Source: Roseiarcus sp049509635 (GTDB taxonomy: Bacteria > Pseudomonadota > Alphaproteobacteria > Rhizobiales > Beijerinckiaceae). From it: 57,279 bases of DNA. The notes under the pieces are model-generated. The model made no database searches, was not told the origin of the DNA, and saw only the letters and a program-made list of their open reading frames with translations. Of this stretch, positions 43,362-54,021 are shown one piece after another. Location of the stretch: NCBI GenBank assembly GCA_049509635.1, contig JBEKZS010000005.1:1-57279 (forward strand). The letters run 5' to 3'. Position 1 is the stretch's first letter. Every line of letters begins with the position of its first letter. The translations under genes were made by a program, and so were the position numbers.

Positions 43362-44495
43362 TCAGGATACCGAAAGGACTTCGTGCGCGAGCATCAGCAG
43401 GTCGTCCTCGCTCGGCGCGCGCGCATTGGAATCGCGCATCGCGGCGTTTTCCGGGCGCGCGGTCTGGGCGGCCAGCTGCCGCGCGGTCACGCCGGCGAAT
43501 TCCTCGCGCAGCGACAGCTTCATGCCGCTCGCGCGCAACAGTTTCTCATAGGCCTCGACGAAGCCGCGGGCGCTCGGCTCGACGCCCATGTCGGCCGCAC
43601 AGGCCGCGAAGGCCGCATTGTCCTTCACGCTCCACGGCAGGCTCGCGAGCATGGCGATGCCGACCGCCCGGCCATGGTGAATCGCTCGCAGCGAGCCCAT
43701 GGCGTGCCCGAGCGCATGGGCGATCGCGGTGCCGCAATTGTCGATCGCGATTCCGGCATAGGCCGCGGCCCATTGCAGCCCGGCACGCGCCTCGAGATCG
43801 CCGGGGTTCTCGACCGCGGCGACGAGATGGCGCGCGACGAGGCGGATCGCCTCATGCGCGTGGAGCGAGGCTGCGGGATTGGCGTTGCGGTTGGTCGCCG
43901 CCTCCACCGCGTGGACCAGCGCGTCGATGCCGGTCGCGGCCGTCAGCGCCGCCGGCAGGCTGACGGTCAGCTCGGGGTCGAGCACGACCTCGTCGGCCTT
44001 GATCCCGTCGCCCCACAGCCAGACCTTGGCGTGATCCCCGCGGGTCAGGATCGCGGTGCGCGTCGTCTCCGATCCCGTGCCTGAGGTCGTCGGAACGCAG
44101 ATCCTGCGCAATCCGCGCGGCGGCAGCGGGTTGGCGAGCAGCTGGTAATGGGCCGCCGATTCGGGCGCCGGCGCGATCGCGGCGACCGCCTTGCCGAGGT
44201 CGAGCGCCGAACCGCCGCCGAGGCAAACGACCGCGGTGGAGCGCTCGGCGCGCGCCAGCGCCGCGGCGGCGTCGGCCTGGGCGATGGTCGGATCGCTCTG
44301 GAACGCGTCGAAGATCGCCAGCCCGATCCCGCGGGCGCGCAAGCCGGCGGCGACCTCCTCGACGATTCCCGTCGCCTTCAGCCCGGGATCGGCGACGAGC
44401 AGGACCGGCCCGGCGCCGGCCAGCGCGGGGATGCGCGCGCGCGCGCCGATTCCGGCGAGGATGCGCGGCGTGCGCGCGAGTTCGATGAGGCCCAT
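43362..44495 (-). CDS. Iron-containing alcohol dehydrogenase
   Basis: This 377-residue NAD(P)-dependent group III dehydrogenase has the cofactor loop GGGSALDLGK (93-102) and the PTTSGTGSE segment. Putative Fe ligands D191, H195, H260 and H274 are spaced very much as in E. coli FucO. Maleylacetate reductase and lactaldehyde- or hydroxyacid-oxoacid transhydrogenase relatives are alternatives. It is probably the first gene of the unit with the enolase-family gene, 63 bases upstream of it. Confidence 0.9.
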   Translation of the reverse strand: MGLIELARTPRILAGIGARARIPALAGAGPVLLVADPGLKATGIVEEVAAGLRARGIGLAIFDAFQSDPTIAQADAAAALARAERSTAVVCLGGGSALDLGKAVAAIAPAPESAAHYQLLANPLPPRGLRRICVPTTSGTGSETTRTAILTRGDHAKVWLWGDGIKADEVVLDPELTVSLPAALTAATGIDALVHAVEAATNRNANPAASLHAHEAIRLVARHLVAAVENPGDLEARAGLQWAAAYAGIAIDNCGTAIAHALGHAMGSLRAIHHGRAVGIAMLASLPWSVKDNAAFAACAADMGVEPSARGFVEAYEKLLRASGMKLSLREEFAGVTARQLAAQTARPENAAMRDSNARAPSEDDLLMLAHEVLSVS

Positions 44496-44719
44496 GATTC
44501 GTCGTTGGCGGGTTCGAGAGGTCGGCGCTCACCATCGGCCTCCGGCGTCCCCGGGGGAACATGATTTTGAAGATGCGGCGATGCCTTGCCGTCATGCGCG
44601 CAACCGGATGCGGCGCCGGCCAGCCCGACGCGGTCGACGCCCGCGTCTACAGGCGCCGCGGCCGCGGCCGGCGTTCGGCCCATGGTTGCGCCCGACCGCG
44701 CGGCGCCCGAGAATAGGCG

Positions 44720-45955
44720 ATGCAGAATTCTCCGCCGGACGCGCAAGTCCAAGTGTTCGACTTCGTGATCGCCGGCGGCGGAATGGCCGGGCTCGCCCTC
44801 GCCGCCGCGCTGAACCAGGCGCTGGGGAGCGCAGCGCGGACGCTGGTCGTCGATCCCGGCCGCGGCGCGCGCGAAGGGCGCGACCGCGCGAGCGCGATCG
44901 CCGCGGGCTCGCGCCGCATGCTCGAGCGGATCGGCGCCTGGGAGGCGATCGCGCCGCTCGCCCAGCCGATCCTGCAGATGACGATCGCCGACGGCGGCGC
45001 GCGCGACGCGGTCCGCCCAGCGCAGATGCGCTTCGAGGGAACCAAAGAAGCGCCGCTCGCCCATATGGCGATGAACGACGACGTCGTCGCCGCCCTCCAC
45101 GCACGGTGTGACCGCCTCGGCGTGGTGTTCCGGGACGGCGCGATCGCCGGCTTCGCGCCGGGGCGCCATTCTCACAGGGTCGAAATCGTCGGCGCCGAGC
45201 CGGTGCGCGCGCGCCTGCTGGTGGCCGCCGACGGCGCGCGGTCGCCGCTGCGGGCCGCCGCCGAAATCCCGACGGTCGGCTGGCGCTACGGCCAGTCGGC
45301 GATCGTCGCCACGATCGCCCACGAGCGCGACCACGGCGGGCGGGCCGAGCAGCATTTTCTCCCCGCCGGGCCGTTCGCCATCCTGCCGCTGCCGGGCCGC
45401 CGCTCGAGCATCGTCTGGAACGAGGCGCACGAGGAAGCCGAGACGCTGGTTGCGCTGCCGGCCGAGGCGTTCCGGCGCGAGCTGGAGTTTCGGTTCATGC
45501 ATCGGCTCGGCGCGATCGAGACCGTCTCGCCGCCGCGCGCGTTTCCGCTGGGCTTTCGCATCGCCCGCCGCTTCGTCGGCGCACGTCTGGCGCTGATCGG
45601 CGACGCCGCGCATGTCGTCCATCCGCTCGCCGGACAGGGCCTCAATCTCGCGCTGCGCGACGCGGCGGCGCTCGCCGAAGCGGTCGCCGAGCCGATGCGG
45701 CTCGGCCTCGATCCCGGGACGCCGGCGGCGCTCGCGCAATACGAGCGGGCGCGACGGTTCGACGTCGCGGCGAGCGGGCTCGGCATGGACGCGATGAACC
45801 GGCTGTTCTCGAACGACGTCGCGAGCCTGCGCGCGCTGCGCGACTTCGGCCTGCGCCTGGTCGATCGCGCGCCCGCGCTCAAACGCCTGCTGATCGAGGA
45901 GGCGGGCGGCGCCCGCGGCGCCGCGCCGCGCCTGCTGCGCGGCGAAGCGATCTGA
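44720..45955 (+). CDS. UbiH/UbiF/COQ6-family FAD-dependent hydroxylase
   Basis: This 411-residue flavin monooxygenase probably hydroxylates a ring position of the ubiquinone precursor. It has the dinucleotide motif GGGMAG (19-24), the DG motif DGARSPLR near 173, and GDAAHVVHPLAGQGLNLALRD near 294, which is diagnostic for this family. Which position it hydroxylates cannot be told. It is a single gene, divergent from the dehydrogenase gene, and convergent with the glucan protein gene 14 bases away. Confidence 0.92.
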   Translation: MQNSPPDAQVQVFDFVIAGGGMAGLALAAALNQALGSAARTLVVDPGRGAREGRDRASAIAAGSRRMLERIGAWEAIAPLAQPILQMTIADGGARDAVRPAQMRFEGTKEAPLAHMAMNDDVVAALHARCDRLGVVFRDGAIAGFAPGRHSHRVEIVGAEPVRARLLVAADGARSPLRAAAEIPTVGWRYGQSAIVATIAHERDHGGRAEQHFLPAGPFAILPLPGRRSSIVWNEAHEEAETLVALPAEAFRRELEFRFMHRLGAIETVSPPRAFPLGFRIARRFVGARLALIGDAAHVVHPLAGQGLNLALRDAAALAEAVAEPMRLGLDPGTPAALAQYERARRFDVAASGLGMDAMNRLFSNDVASLRALRDFGLRLVDRAPALKRLLIEEAGGARGAAPRLLRGEAI

Positions 45956-45969
45956 CGCGCGGGCGCGAC

Positions 45970-47523
45970 TCAGGCGCGCCAGGGAAAGGTCCAGGTCTCG
46001 GTCAGCGCGCGATTGGCGCCGCGCAGGAAGACGCGCAGGTCGCAAGACTGGCCGGGATCGATCTGCACGTCGATGGCGGCGCGAAAGCCGCGCACATGGG
46101 TGTTGGGCGCGAGAAACGACCGCGTGATGCGCCCTGCCGAGGTCGACGGCACGATCTCGACCAGCGTGGGATCGCCGAGGAAATAGGCGAGATCGCCGCC
46201 GGAGAAATCGATCAGGAAGCGCGTCGCGCCCGGGGCCACCGGCTCGGCCGAGCCGAGCGCGCGCGGCGTGGTGCGCCAGGTGTTGATGGCGCGCGCCCCC
46301 GGGGTCAGCCGCGCGTCGTTCATCAGCGCCGTGATCCGATAGCCGTAGGACAGCGAGCGGCCCGCCGCGATCGTGTCCCTGGGCGTCCAGGACGCCACGA
46401 CATTGTCGTTGCTCTCGTCGTGGGTCGGCAGTTCGACGAGGCCGACCCGGCCCTCGCCCCAGCCCTCGCGCGGCTCGACCCAGTAGCTCGGCCGCAATTC
46501 ATAGGCCAGATCGAGGTCCTGATAATGCTCGAAGCTGCGGTCGCGCTGGAGCAGCCCGAATCCGCGCACGTCCTTGTCGAGGAAGGCCGACACCGCCGGC
46601 TGCTCGGGATTGCTGAGCGGGCGCCAGATCCATTCGCCCGATCCGTTATGGATCAGCAGGCCGTCGGAATCATGCAGCTCATTGCGGAAATCCTCGTCGA
46701 AGCGATGATCGTTCTTGCCGGCCAGGAACATCGAGGACAGGGGGGCCATGTCGAGGGCCTGGATCGGGCGGCGCGCGAACAGCGTCGCCGTCGCCTCGAC
46801 GCTCGTCTCCATCCCCGGATAGAGTTCGAAGCGGAAGGCGCCGGTCGCCGATTCCCCGTCGAGCAGGCCATGGATGACGGCGCGTTCGGCGCCGGGCGGG
46901 GGCGTCTCGATCCAGAATTCGCGGAAGAATGGAAATTCCTCCTGCTCGCCGGCGCCGATCGCCAGCCCGCGCGCGGAAAGCCCGTAGCGCTGGCCGCGGC
47001 CGAGAAAGCGATAGTAGCTGGCGCCGAGAAACGCGATCACCTCGTCCATGACATGGGGCGCGTTGAGCGGATAATGCAGCCGGAAGCCGGCGAAGCCGAG
47101 ATTGACCGGCAGCGCGCCGTCGATCTTGTTGCGCCCGTAGTCGAACAGGTTGCTCGCATAGGGCACCGGCGCCGGCAAGCCGTCGCGCAGCACGTTGACG
47201 GTCACCGGCCGCTTGTAGAGATGACCGAGATGGAACAGTTCGAGCCGGAACGGACTTCCCGGACCCAGCAGGGGCTTTTCCGATTTGAAGCGGATGTCGC
47301 GCCAGGCGTCGAAATCGAGCCGGGCGAGCGAGTCGGGGAGCGGCGCGACCTGGACGTCGAACGGCGCGCCCGCCAGATCGCGCGCGCGCTTGACGACATC
47401 GTCATAGCCGAAGGTCGGCGGCGATTTGGCGGGTTCGACGCTCTGCTGGGCCATGGCTGGCGCGAGACCTCCCGACGCGGCGACGAATCCGGCGAGCAGG
47501 GTCCGGCGGTTGATTTCTGGCAT
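45970..47523 (-). CDS. Periplasmic glucan biosynthesis protein (OpgG/OpgD family)
   Basis: This 517-residue periplasmic protein works on osmoregulated periplasmic glucans. The N-terminus INRRTLLAGFVAASGG is a Tat-type signal with twin arginines R6/R7, as in OpgD rather than OpgG. The body is the MdoG fold, with the conserved FLDKDVRGFGLLQRDRSFEHYQD segment near 319. No opgH-type glucosyltransferase is visible nearby. It is a single gene. Confidence 0.92.
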   Translation of the reverse strand: MPEINRRTLLAGFVAASGGLAPAMAQQSVEPAKSPPTFGYDDVVKRARDLAGAPFDVQVAPLPDSLARLDFDAWRDIRFKSEKPLLGPGSPFRLELFHLGHLYKRPVTVNVLRDGLPAPVPYASNLFDYGRNKIDGALPVNLGFAGFRLHYPLNAPHVMDEVIAFLGASYYRFLGRGQRYGLSARGLAIGAGEQEEFPFFREFWIETPPPGAERAVIHGLLDGESATGAFRFELYPGMETSVEATATLFARRPIQALDMAPLSSMFLAGKNDHRFDEDFRNELHDSDGLLIHNGSGEWIWRPLSNPEQPAVSAFLDKDVRGFGLLQRDRSFEHYQDLDLAYELRPSYWVEPREGWGEGRVGLVELPTHDESNDNVVASWTPRDTIAAGRSLSYGYRITALMNDARLTPGARAINTWRTTPRALGSAEPVAPGATRFLIDFSGGDLAYFLGDPTLVEIVPSTSAGRITRSFLAPNTHVRGFRAAIDVQIDPGQSCDLRVFLRGANRALTETWTFPWRA

Positions 47524-47648
47524 GGCGTCCGGTCGATCGAGAGGGTGCGGGTGAACTATCGCGGCTGCGGGAAATCGGCAACCGGGTTCGGCGGAAAGCC
47601 GGCGACAGCGTTACCGCGGCCCCTCCGATCGGACCGGACCGGCGTGCG

Positions 47649-48266
47649 TCACGGCGGCGGCGCGAACCCGCGCCCGGTTCCCACCACCGCGGCCACCCCA
47701 ATCGTCGTGTTGCTCGTCAGCGCATAGTCGAAGCCGGCGCCGAACACTCCGCTGCCGCTGAGGCCGCCCCCGCCTTCGAACAGGGCGTTGGCCGAATCGG
47801 CCGGACTGAGATAGCCGGCGCCCGGCGCGCCATTGGGCCTGGAGAGCGCGATGCCCGCGGTCAGGAACGGGGTGACGCGGCCCATTTCATAGCCGACCCT
47901 GGCGCTGGCCTCGGCGTAGTCATAGCCCTTGAACGGGCTGCGCCGGAGCGAATACGGCGCAAAGCCGGTCGACGCCTCGACCCCGATCACCAGGTTGTTG
48001 TCGAGGCGCCGGTCGTAGCCGACGAATCCGCCGCCGCCGATCAGCCCCTTGACCCCCTTGCCGCCGGAAAAAAATATGTCGGTCCCGGCATAGAGCCCCT
48101 TCCAGACCGAGGGCGACGGCGCCTGCGGGTCCTGAGCCAGCGACGGCAGCGTCTGCTGGGCATAGGGCGTGGTCGGTTCGGGCAGGCCGGGCGGCGGATA
48201 GTCGCCGGCCCAGGCGGCAGGCCCGAGCGCGGCGAGCGCGACGACGACGATCGACCTTGATGCCAA
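47649..48266 (-). CDS. Outer-membrane beta-barrel protein
   Basis: The product has about 205 residues. The TTG at 48266 has GGGAGG five bases upstream and gives a normal signal peptide ending AAWA-GDYPP; the longer reading to 48404 adds non-signal residues. The mature part has a proline-rich leader, then alternating beta-strand sequence with aromatic girdle residues (YAGTDIFFSGG, VGYDRRLDNNLVIGVEAS), and ends with short strands. It resembles the Omp25/31-like or OmpA-barrel group of Hyphomicrobiales. Last strand FAPPP is atypical because there is no terminal aromatic residue. Confidence 0.75.
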   Translation of the reverse strand: MASRSIVVVALAALGPAAWAGDYPPPGLPEPTTPYAQQTLPSLAQDPQAPSPSVWKGLYAGTDIFFSGGKGVKGLIGGGGFVGYDRRLDNNLVIGVEASTGFAPYSLRRSPFKGYDYAEASARVGYEMGRVTPFLTAGIALSRPNGAPGAGYLSPADSANALFEGGGGLSGSGVFGAGFDYALTSNTTIGVAAVVGTGRGFAPPP

Positions 48267-48396
48267 CTGCGCCTCCCAGCGACCGGCGATTTCGGATGAT
48301 CTCAGAGACCAAAGGAGTGAGGCGGCAAAAAGGCGCGACGGGCAGCCGGAAACTGGGGGCGGAATCGCCGCCCGTCGGCACGACCGCCCGCCGCCC

Positions 48397-50217
<1,821 letters not shown>

Positions 50218-50404
50218 GACGAGGGCTTTCGGGACGACGGGTGATTTGCGGGCGCGGCGGGCCGCGCGCGGCTTCACATGAGACGAAGGTTACGGGAATG
50301 CGACGGCGCGGCGGCATTGCCGCTGAACCGTTCGATTGTGCGGTGCGATACACTGATATCGTGACGAAGGGAAGCCGGCGCAAGCGCCGCGCGGGCGCGC
50401 GCGG

Positions 50405-50656
50405 TCAGCCGGCGCGGTGGGTCCAGGCGATTTCGGCCTCGTCGACCGAATCGTCGGCGCCCGCCGCGCGCAGCGCGTTCAGCGCCATCCGCCGGTAGCG
50501 GCCGCGCTCTTCGGTCCGCTTCTGGCGCCCGGCGAGGGTCGCCGGCTCCTTGACCAGGAACAGCAGCGGCGGGCCGACCGCGGCCATGACGATTTCGCCG
50601 CCATCCCAGCCGACGTCGATCCAGCCGCCGACCGCCGTGATGCGCGCCTCGATCAT
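50405..50656 (-). CDS. Hypothetical small protein
   Basis: The family was not recognised. The 83-residue product begins MIEARITAVGGWIDVGWDGGE, includes a short hydrophobic strand (PPLLFLV), then a basic helix with RRMALNALRAAGA and an acidic end. A GGGGGA site lies before ATG 50656. It is divergent from the epoxide-hydrolase-like gene, with 95 bases between. Confidence 0.55.
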   Translation of the reverse strand: MIEARITAVGGWIDVGWDGGEIVMAAVGPPLLFLVKEPATLAGRQKRTEERGRYRRMALNALRAAGADDSVDEAEIAWTHRAG

Positions 50657-50751
50657 GATCGTCCCCCTGCCCCGCCGGCGCCGCCGCTCTTGCCTCGGCC
50701 CCGCGCGGCGGGGCAAGCTCGTCCGGTCCCCGCCGCAGAGCCCTTCGCCCC

Positions 50752-51669
50752 ATGCCCGCTTTCGCCGTCGAGATCCACCGCGTGGCGACCGCCGCGCTCG
50801 AAATCGCCTATGAGGCGCATGGGCCGCCCGAGGGCGATCCGGCGATCCTGCTGCACGGGTTTCCCTATGATCCGCGCAGCTTCGACGCGGTGGCGGCAAC
50901 GCTCGCCGGGCGCGGCCTGCGCGTGCTCGTCCCCTATCTGCGCGGCTACGGGCCGACCCGGCTGCGCGCGCCGGACGCAATGCGGTCCGGCCAGCAGGCG
51001 GCGCTGGCGCGCGATCTCGTCGACTTCATGGACGCGCTGGCGATCCCGCGCGCCGCGCTCATCGGCTATGACTGGGGCGGGCGGGCCGCCTGCATCCTCG
51101 CCGCGCTGTGGCCGGAGCGGGCGCGCTGCCTCATCACCGGCGCCGGCTACGCGATCCAGGATATCGCCGCCGCGGCCGCGCCGCAGGCGCCGGAAACCGA
51201 GCATCGGCTGTGGTACCAGTACTATTTCCACACCGAACGCGGCCGCGCCGGGCTGGCGGCGAACCGGCGCGAGATCGGCCGGCTGCTGTGGCGGCTGTGG
51301 TCGCCGACCCGGCGGTTCGACGCGGCGACCTATGACCGCACCGCCGCCTCGTTCGACAATCCCGATTTCGTCGAAATCGTCATCCATTCCTACCGGCACC
51401 GGTTCGGCTACGCCGCCGGCGATCCCGACCTGGAGCCGATCGAGCGGGCGCTGGCGCGCCGGCCGCCGATCGCCGTCCCGACGATCGCGCTATGGGGCGC
51501 GAACGACGGCGTGACCCCGCCGCCCGCCCTCGACGCGGACGCGGACCGCTTCACCGGCCGCTACGAGCGCCGCATCCTGCCCGGGACCGGCCATGACATT
51601 CCCGCCGAAGCGCCCGAGGCGACCGTGGCGGCGCTGCTCGCCCTGCTGGCGGGCGAGCCGGCCCGCTGA
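50752..51669 (+). CDS. Alpha/beta hydrolase, epoxide hydrolase-like
   Basis: This 305-residue alpha/beta-hydrolase has the oxyanion motif HGFP (35-38) and the nucleophile elbow GYDWGG with aspartate D107. An Asp nucleophile points to an epoxide hydrolase or haloalkane dehalogenase rather than an esterase. The acid lies in GANDGVTPP and the histidine in GTGHDIPAEAPE near the end. A large cap domain with WYQYYFHTERG sits between. Substrate unknown. Single gene. Confidence 0.9.
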   Translation: MPAFAVEIHRVATAALEIAYEAHGPPEGDPAILLHGFPYDPRSFDAVAATLAGRGLRVLVPYLRGYGPTRLRAPDAMRSGQQAALARDLVDFMDALAIPRAALIGYDWGGRAACILAALWPERARCLITGAGYAIQDIAAAAAPQAPETEHRLWYQYYFHTERGRAGLAANRREIGRLLWRLWSPTRRFDAATYDRTAASFDNPDFVEIVIHSYRHRFGYAAGDPDLEPIERALARRPPIAVPTIALWGANDGVTPPPALDADADRFTGRYERRILPGTGHDIPAEAPEATVAALLALLAGEPAR

Positions 51670-51676
51670 GCGCCGG

Positions 51677-51925
51677 TCAATAGGTCTTCTGCGGGTCCTG
51701 CATCGCCGGACGATCCGACCCCTCCTGCCGGCGCCGTTCCTCGACCTTCCGCTCGTGATGGCCGTAGATGCAGCCGCCGATGGCGCCGAGCACGGCGTGA
51801 TGGTGCAGCATGTGGCCGGCGACGCCGCCGGCGACCGCGCCGGACGCGCAGCCGATCGCATGGGCGGGCGGCGCCGCGAGCGCGCCGAAGGCGGCGATGG
51901 CGATGAACGTCGATTTGAAATGCAT
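51677..51925 (-). CDS. Small secreted glycine-zipper protein
   Basis: The 82-residue product has a signal peptide (cleavage near AHA-IG) and then a glycine-zipper-like segment ASGAVAGGVAGHMLHHHAVLGAIGG, which can span or pack in membranes, and a charged end. GAGGGAT precedes the ATG. Function unknown. It is divergent from trcR and convergent with the hydrolase gene. Confidence 0.7.
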   Translation of the reverse strand: MHFKSTFIAIAAFGALAAPPAHAIGCASGAVAGGVAGHMLHHHAVLGAIGGCIYGHHERKVEERRRQEGSDRPAMQDPQKTY

Positions 51926-52014
51926 GGATGATCCCTCTTTCCGCCCGTGAACGCGCCGAATGCATTCCGGTTCCGCGAGTATGGCGCGGCCGAGGCGCCG
52001 GCGCGGCGAGCGAA

Positions 52015-52043
52015 TTGCTTTCCCGCGCCCGCGCTCCTATATA
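52015..52043 (+). promoter_or_regulatory. Candidate promoter of trcR
   Basis: TTGCTT (52015) and TATATA (52038) are separated by 17 bases in a locally AT-rich patch about 95 bases before the trcR start. Matches to the consensus are moderate (3 of 6 and 4 of 6). Confidence 0.45.
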
Positions 52044-52136
52044 TCGCAACAATCCCGAATTTTCATGGTTTGAGGACGGGCCTCTTCCGGCGGCCGGCCG
52101 GGAGGGCGCGTCCCGAACGACAGGAGGCTCCCCAAC

Positions 52137-52847
52137 ATGTCCGAAGCGCCGCTGATGCCCAAGGCGACCGCCGTCTGGCTGCTCGACAACACCTCGCTGA
52201 CCTTCGACCAGATCGCCGATTTCTGCAAACTCCACCCGCTCGAAGTCAAGGGAATCGCCGACGGCGAGGTGGCGACCGGGATCAAGGGCCACGATCCCAT
52301 CACCTCCAACCAGTTGACCCGCGAGGAGATCGCCGAGGGCGAGAAGGATCCCCAGCATCGGCTGACGCTCGCGGTCGCCAAGGTGCGGCTGCCCGAATTC
52401 AAGAAGCAGCGCGGCGCCCGCTACACCCCGCTGTCGCGCCGGCAGGACCGGCCCAATGCGATCCTCTGGCTGCTGCGCAATCATGCCGAATTGAAGGACG
52501 CCCAGATCATGCGGCTCGTCGGCACGACCAAGACGACGCTCGAGTCGATTCGCGACCGCCAGCACTGGAACTCGGCCAATCTCCAGCCGATGGACCCGGT
52601 GACGCTCGGCCTGTGCTCGCAGATCGACCTCGACTTCGAGGTCAATCGCGCCGCCAAGGACCGCCCGAAGGTCGAGGAGGACCGCGGCCAGACGCTGGTG
52701 CCCGCCGAGATCACCACCGCCCGGCCGACCCCGACCAGCCAGGCCGAAGTGTTCGGCGCCGCCGCGCCCAAGCCCAAGCCGAAGGAGGAGAAGATCGACG
52801 TCGACTCCGTGTTCGGCAAGCTGAAGGAGCTGAAGAGCGCGGGGTGA
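52137..52847 (+). CDS. trcR: Cell cycle transcriptional regulator TrcR (DUF1013)
   Basis: The 236-residue protein is of the DUF1013/COG3820 family, restricted to Alphaproteobacteria and named TrcR for its role in cell-cycle transcription. The conserved N-terminal block PKATAVWLLDNTSLTFDQIADFC and the later ARYTPLSRRQDRPNAILWLLRNH plus an HTH-like IMRLVGTTKTTLESIRDR segment are present. The end is a charged, proline-rich linker. AGGAGG precedes the ATG. The downstream DCC gene overlaps its stop. Confidence 0.93.
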   Translation: MSEAPLMPKATAVWLLDNTSLTFDQIADFCKLHPLEVKGIADGEVATGIKGHDPITSNQLTREEIAEGEKDPQHRLTLAVAKVRLPEFKKQRGARYTPLSRRQDRPNAILWLLRNHAELKDAQIMRLVGTTKTTLESIRDRQHWNSANLQPMDPVTLGLCSQIDLDFEVNRAAKDRPKVEEDRGQTLVPAEITTARPTPTSQAEVFGAAAPKPKPKEEKIDVDSVFGKLKELKSAG

Positions 52848-53299
52848 CCGGCCCGCCGCCGCCGCCCGGGCCGGACGCGCCGGATCCCGGCGCGGGCCCG
52901 ATCGTCGTGTTCGACACCGACTGCGTGCTGTGCAGCGGCATGGTCGCGTTCATTCTCGCCCACGAGCGCGATCGCGCGCTGCGATTCGCCGGCGCCTGGT
53001 CGGAGGCGGGGCTCCGGCTCGCCGCCCGCCACGGCTTCGCCCGGGCCGACCTCGACCAGACCTTCCTGGTGATCGAGGACGGCCTCGCCCACACCCGTTC
53101 GGAGGCGGGCCTGCGCCTCCTGCGCCGGCTGAACCCGCCCTGGCGCTGGCTCGCCGCGCTGCGGATCGTCCCGCGCCCGGTCAGGGACCGGATCTACGCC
53201 GCGGTGGCCGCCCGCCGCTACCGCTGGTTCGGCCGGCGCGACAATTGCGTCGTCGTCCCGCCCGACCAGAGGGCGCGGTTCATCGGCGTCGCGGGCTGA
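52844..53299 (+). CDS. DCC-family (DUF393) thiol-disulfide oxidoreductase-like protein
   Basis: The 151-residue protein has the family mark DxxCxxC, here D24-T-D-C27-V-L-C30, followed by helices and an RLNPPWRWLAALRIVPRPVRDRIYAAVAARRYRWFGR segment typical of DUF393. The GTG start overlaps the trcR stop (GTGA), so it is probably co-translated. Biochemical function is not established for the family. Confidence 0.88.
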   Translation: MTGPPPPPGPDAPDPGAGPIVVFDTDCVLCSGMVAFILAHERDRALRFAGAWSEAGLRLAARHGFARADLDQTFLVIEDGLAHTRSEAGLRLLRRLNPPWRWLAALRIVPRPVRDRIYAAVAARRYRWFGRRDNCVVVPPDQRARFIGVAG

Positions 53300-53359
53300 G
53301 CCGGGGCCGGCGGGCGATTCCCGCGGCGCGCGAGACCGACGCCGCCCCCATCGACGCCG

Positions 53360-53884
53360 TCAATGCGATCGCTCCACAATGCCCGAACGCGGGCACAGCA
53401 GGTCGTCCGCAGCGATCTTGACGAAGCGGATCGCCTTCGCGTCGATCTTCCAGGCGGCTTCGGCGGCAAGCTCGTCCTTGCCCTCCTCCTCGCGCAGGAT
53501 GGCGACGATGGCTTCCGGCGCCGGTCTGCCGCCGCGCCTGCAGGAGCCGAAGAATTCCGGCCTGGCTTTGGAATGGGGCGGCATTTCCAGGGCGTCGTGG
53601 ACGGTCGAGGTCCGGTTGTCCACCAGCACGGTGAATTCCCTGCCGCAGATCAGCCAGGACACCGAGGAGACGCGGTCGTCGATCTCGTCGCCGCCGAGAT
53701 CCCGCAGACCCAGGTCCTTGTGCCGGCTTTCGATCGCCACGACCGGTTCGTTGGAGTCGCGCTGGCCGACGAGGGCCCTGGCGATGTCGCCGTCGCACCG
53801 GACCTTCTCGAAGCCGTCGCGGGCATGGGCGGGCGAGCATCCCAGCAGGGCGAGGAGAAAGACGCCCGAGATCCTGTTCATCAT
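53360..53884 (-). CDS. Hypothetical secreted protein, possible lipoprotein
   Basis: The 174-residue product has a hydrophobic signal with an LLGC sequence that could be a lipobox, although a Sec cleavage after AHA is also possible. The mature part has four further cysteines (in VRCDG, LICGR, GSCRR, LLCPR), which suggests disulfides in the periplasm. The family was not recognised. ATG 53884 has GGGAAG upstream. Confidence 0.65.
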   Translation of the reverse strand: MMNRISGVFLLALLGCSPAHARDGFEKVRCDGDIARALVGQRDSNEPVVAIESRHKDLGLRDLGGDEIDDRVSSVSWLICGREFTVLVDNRTSTVHDALEMPPHSKARPEFFGSCRRGGRPAPEAIVAILREEEGKDELAAEAAWKIDAKAIRFVKIAADDLLCPRSGIVERSH

Positions 53885-54021
53885 GGCTTCCCGACGGCCT
53901 CGTCTTTCCGCCTAGCGGACGCATCGCGCCCATCTGATATCGTGAACGACATGGTTGTCGAGACCGGCGCGCGCGAATTCCGATGAGCGCGCCCGCCAGC
54001 GATGGTTGGACGCCGCCGGGC

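Noticed and set aside
42225..44084. 619-codon open frame on the plus strand
   Set aside because: It crosses two well-supported minus-strand genes (enolase family and alcohol dehydrogenase). High GC leaves few stops in the opposite frames.
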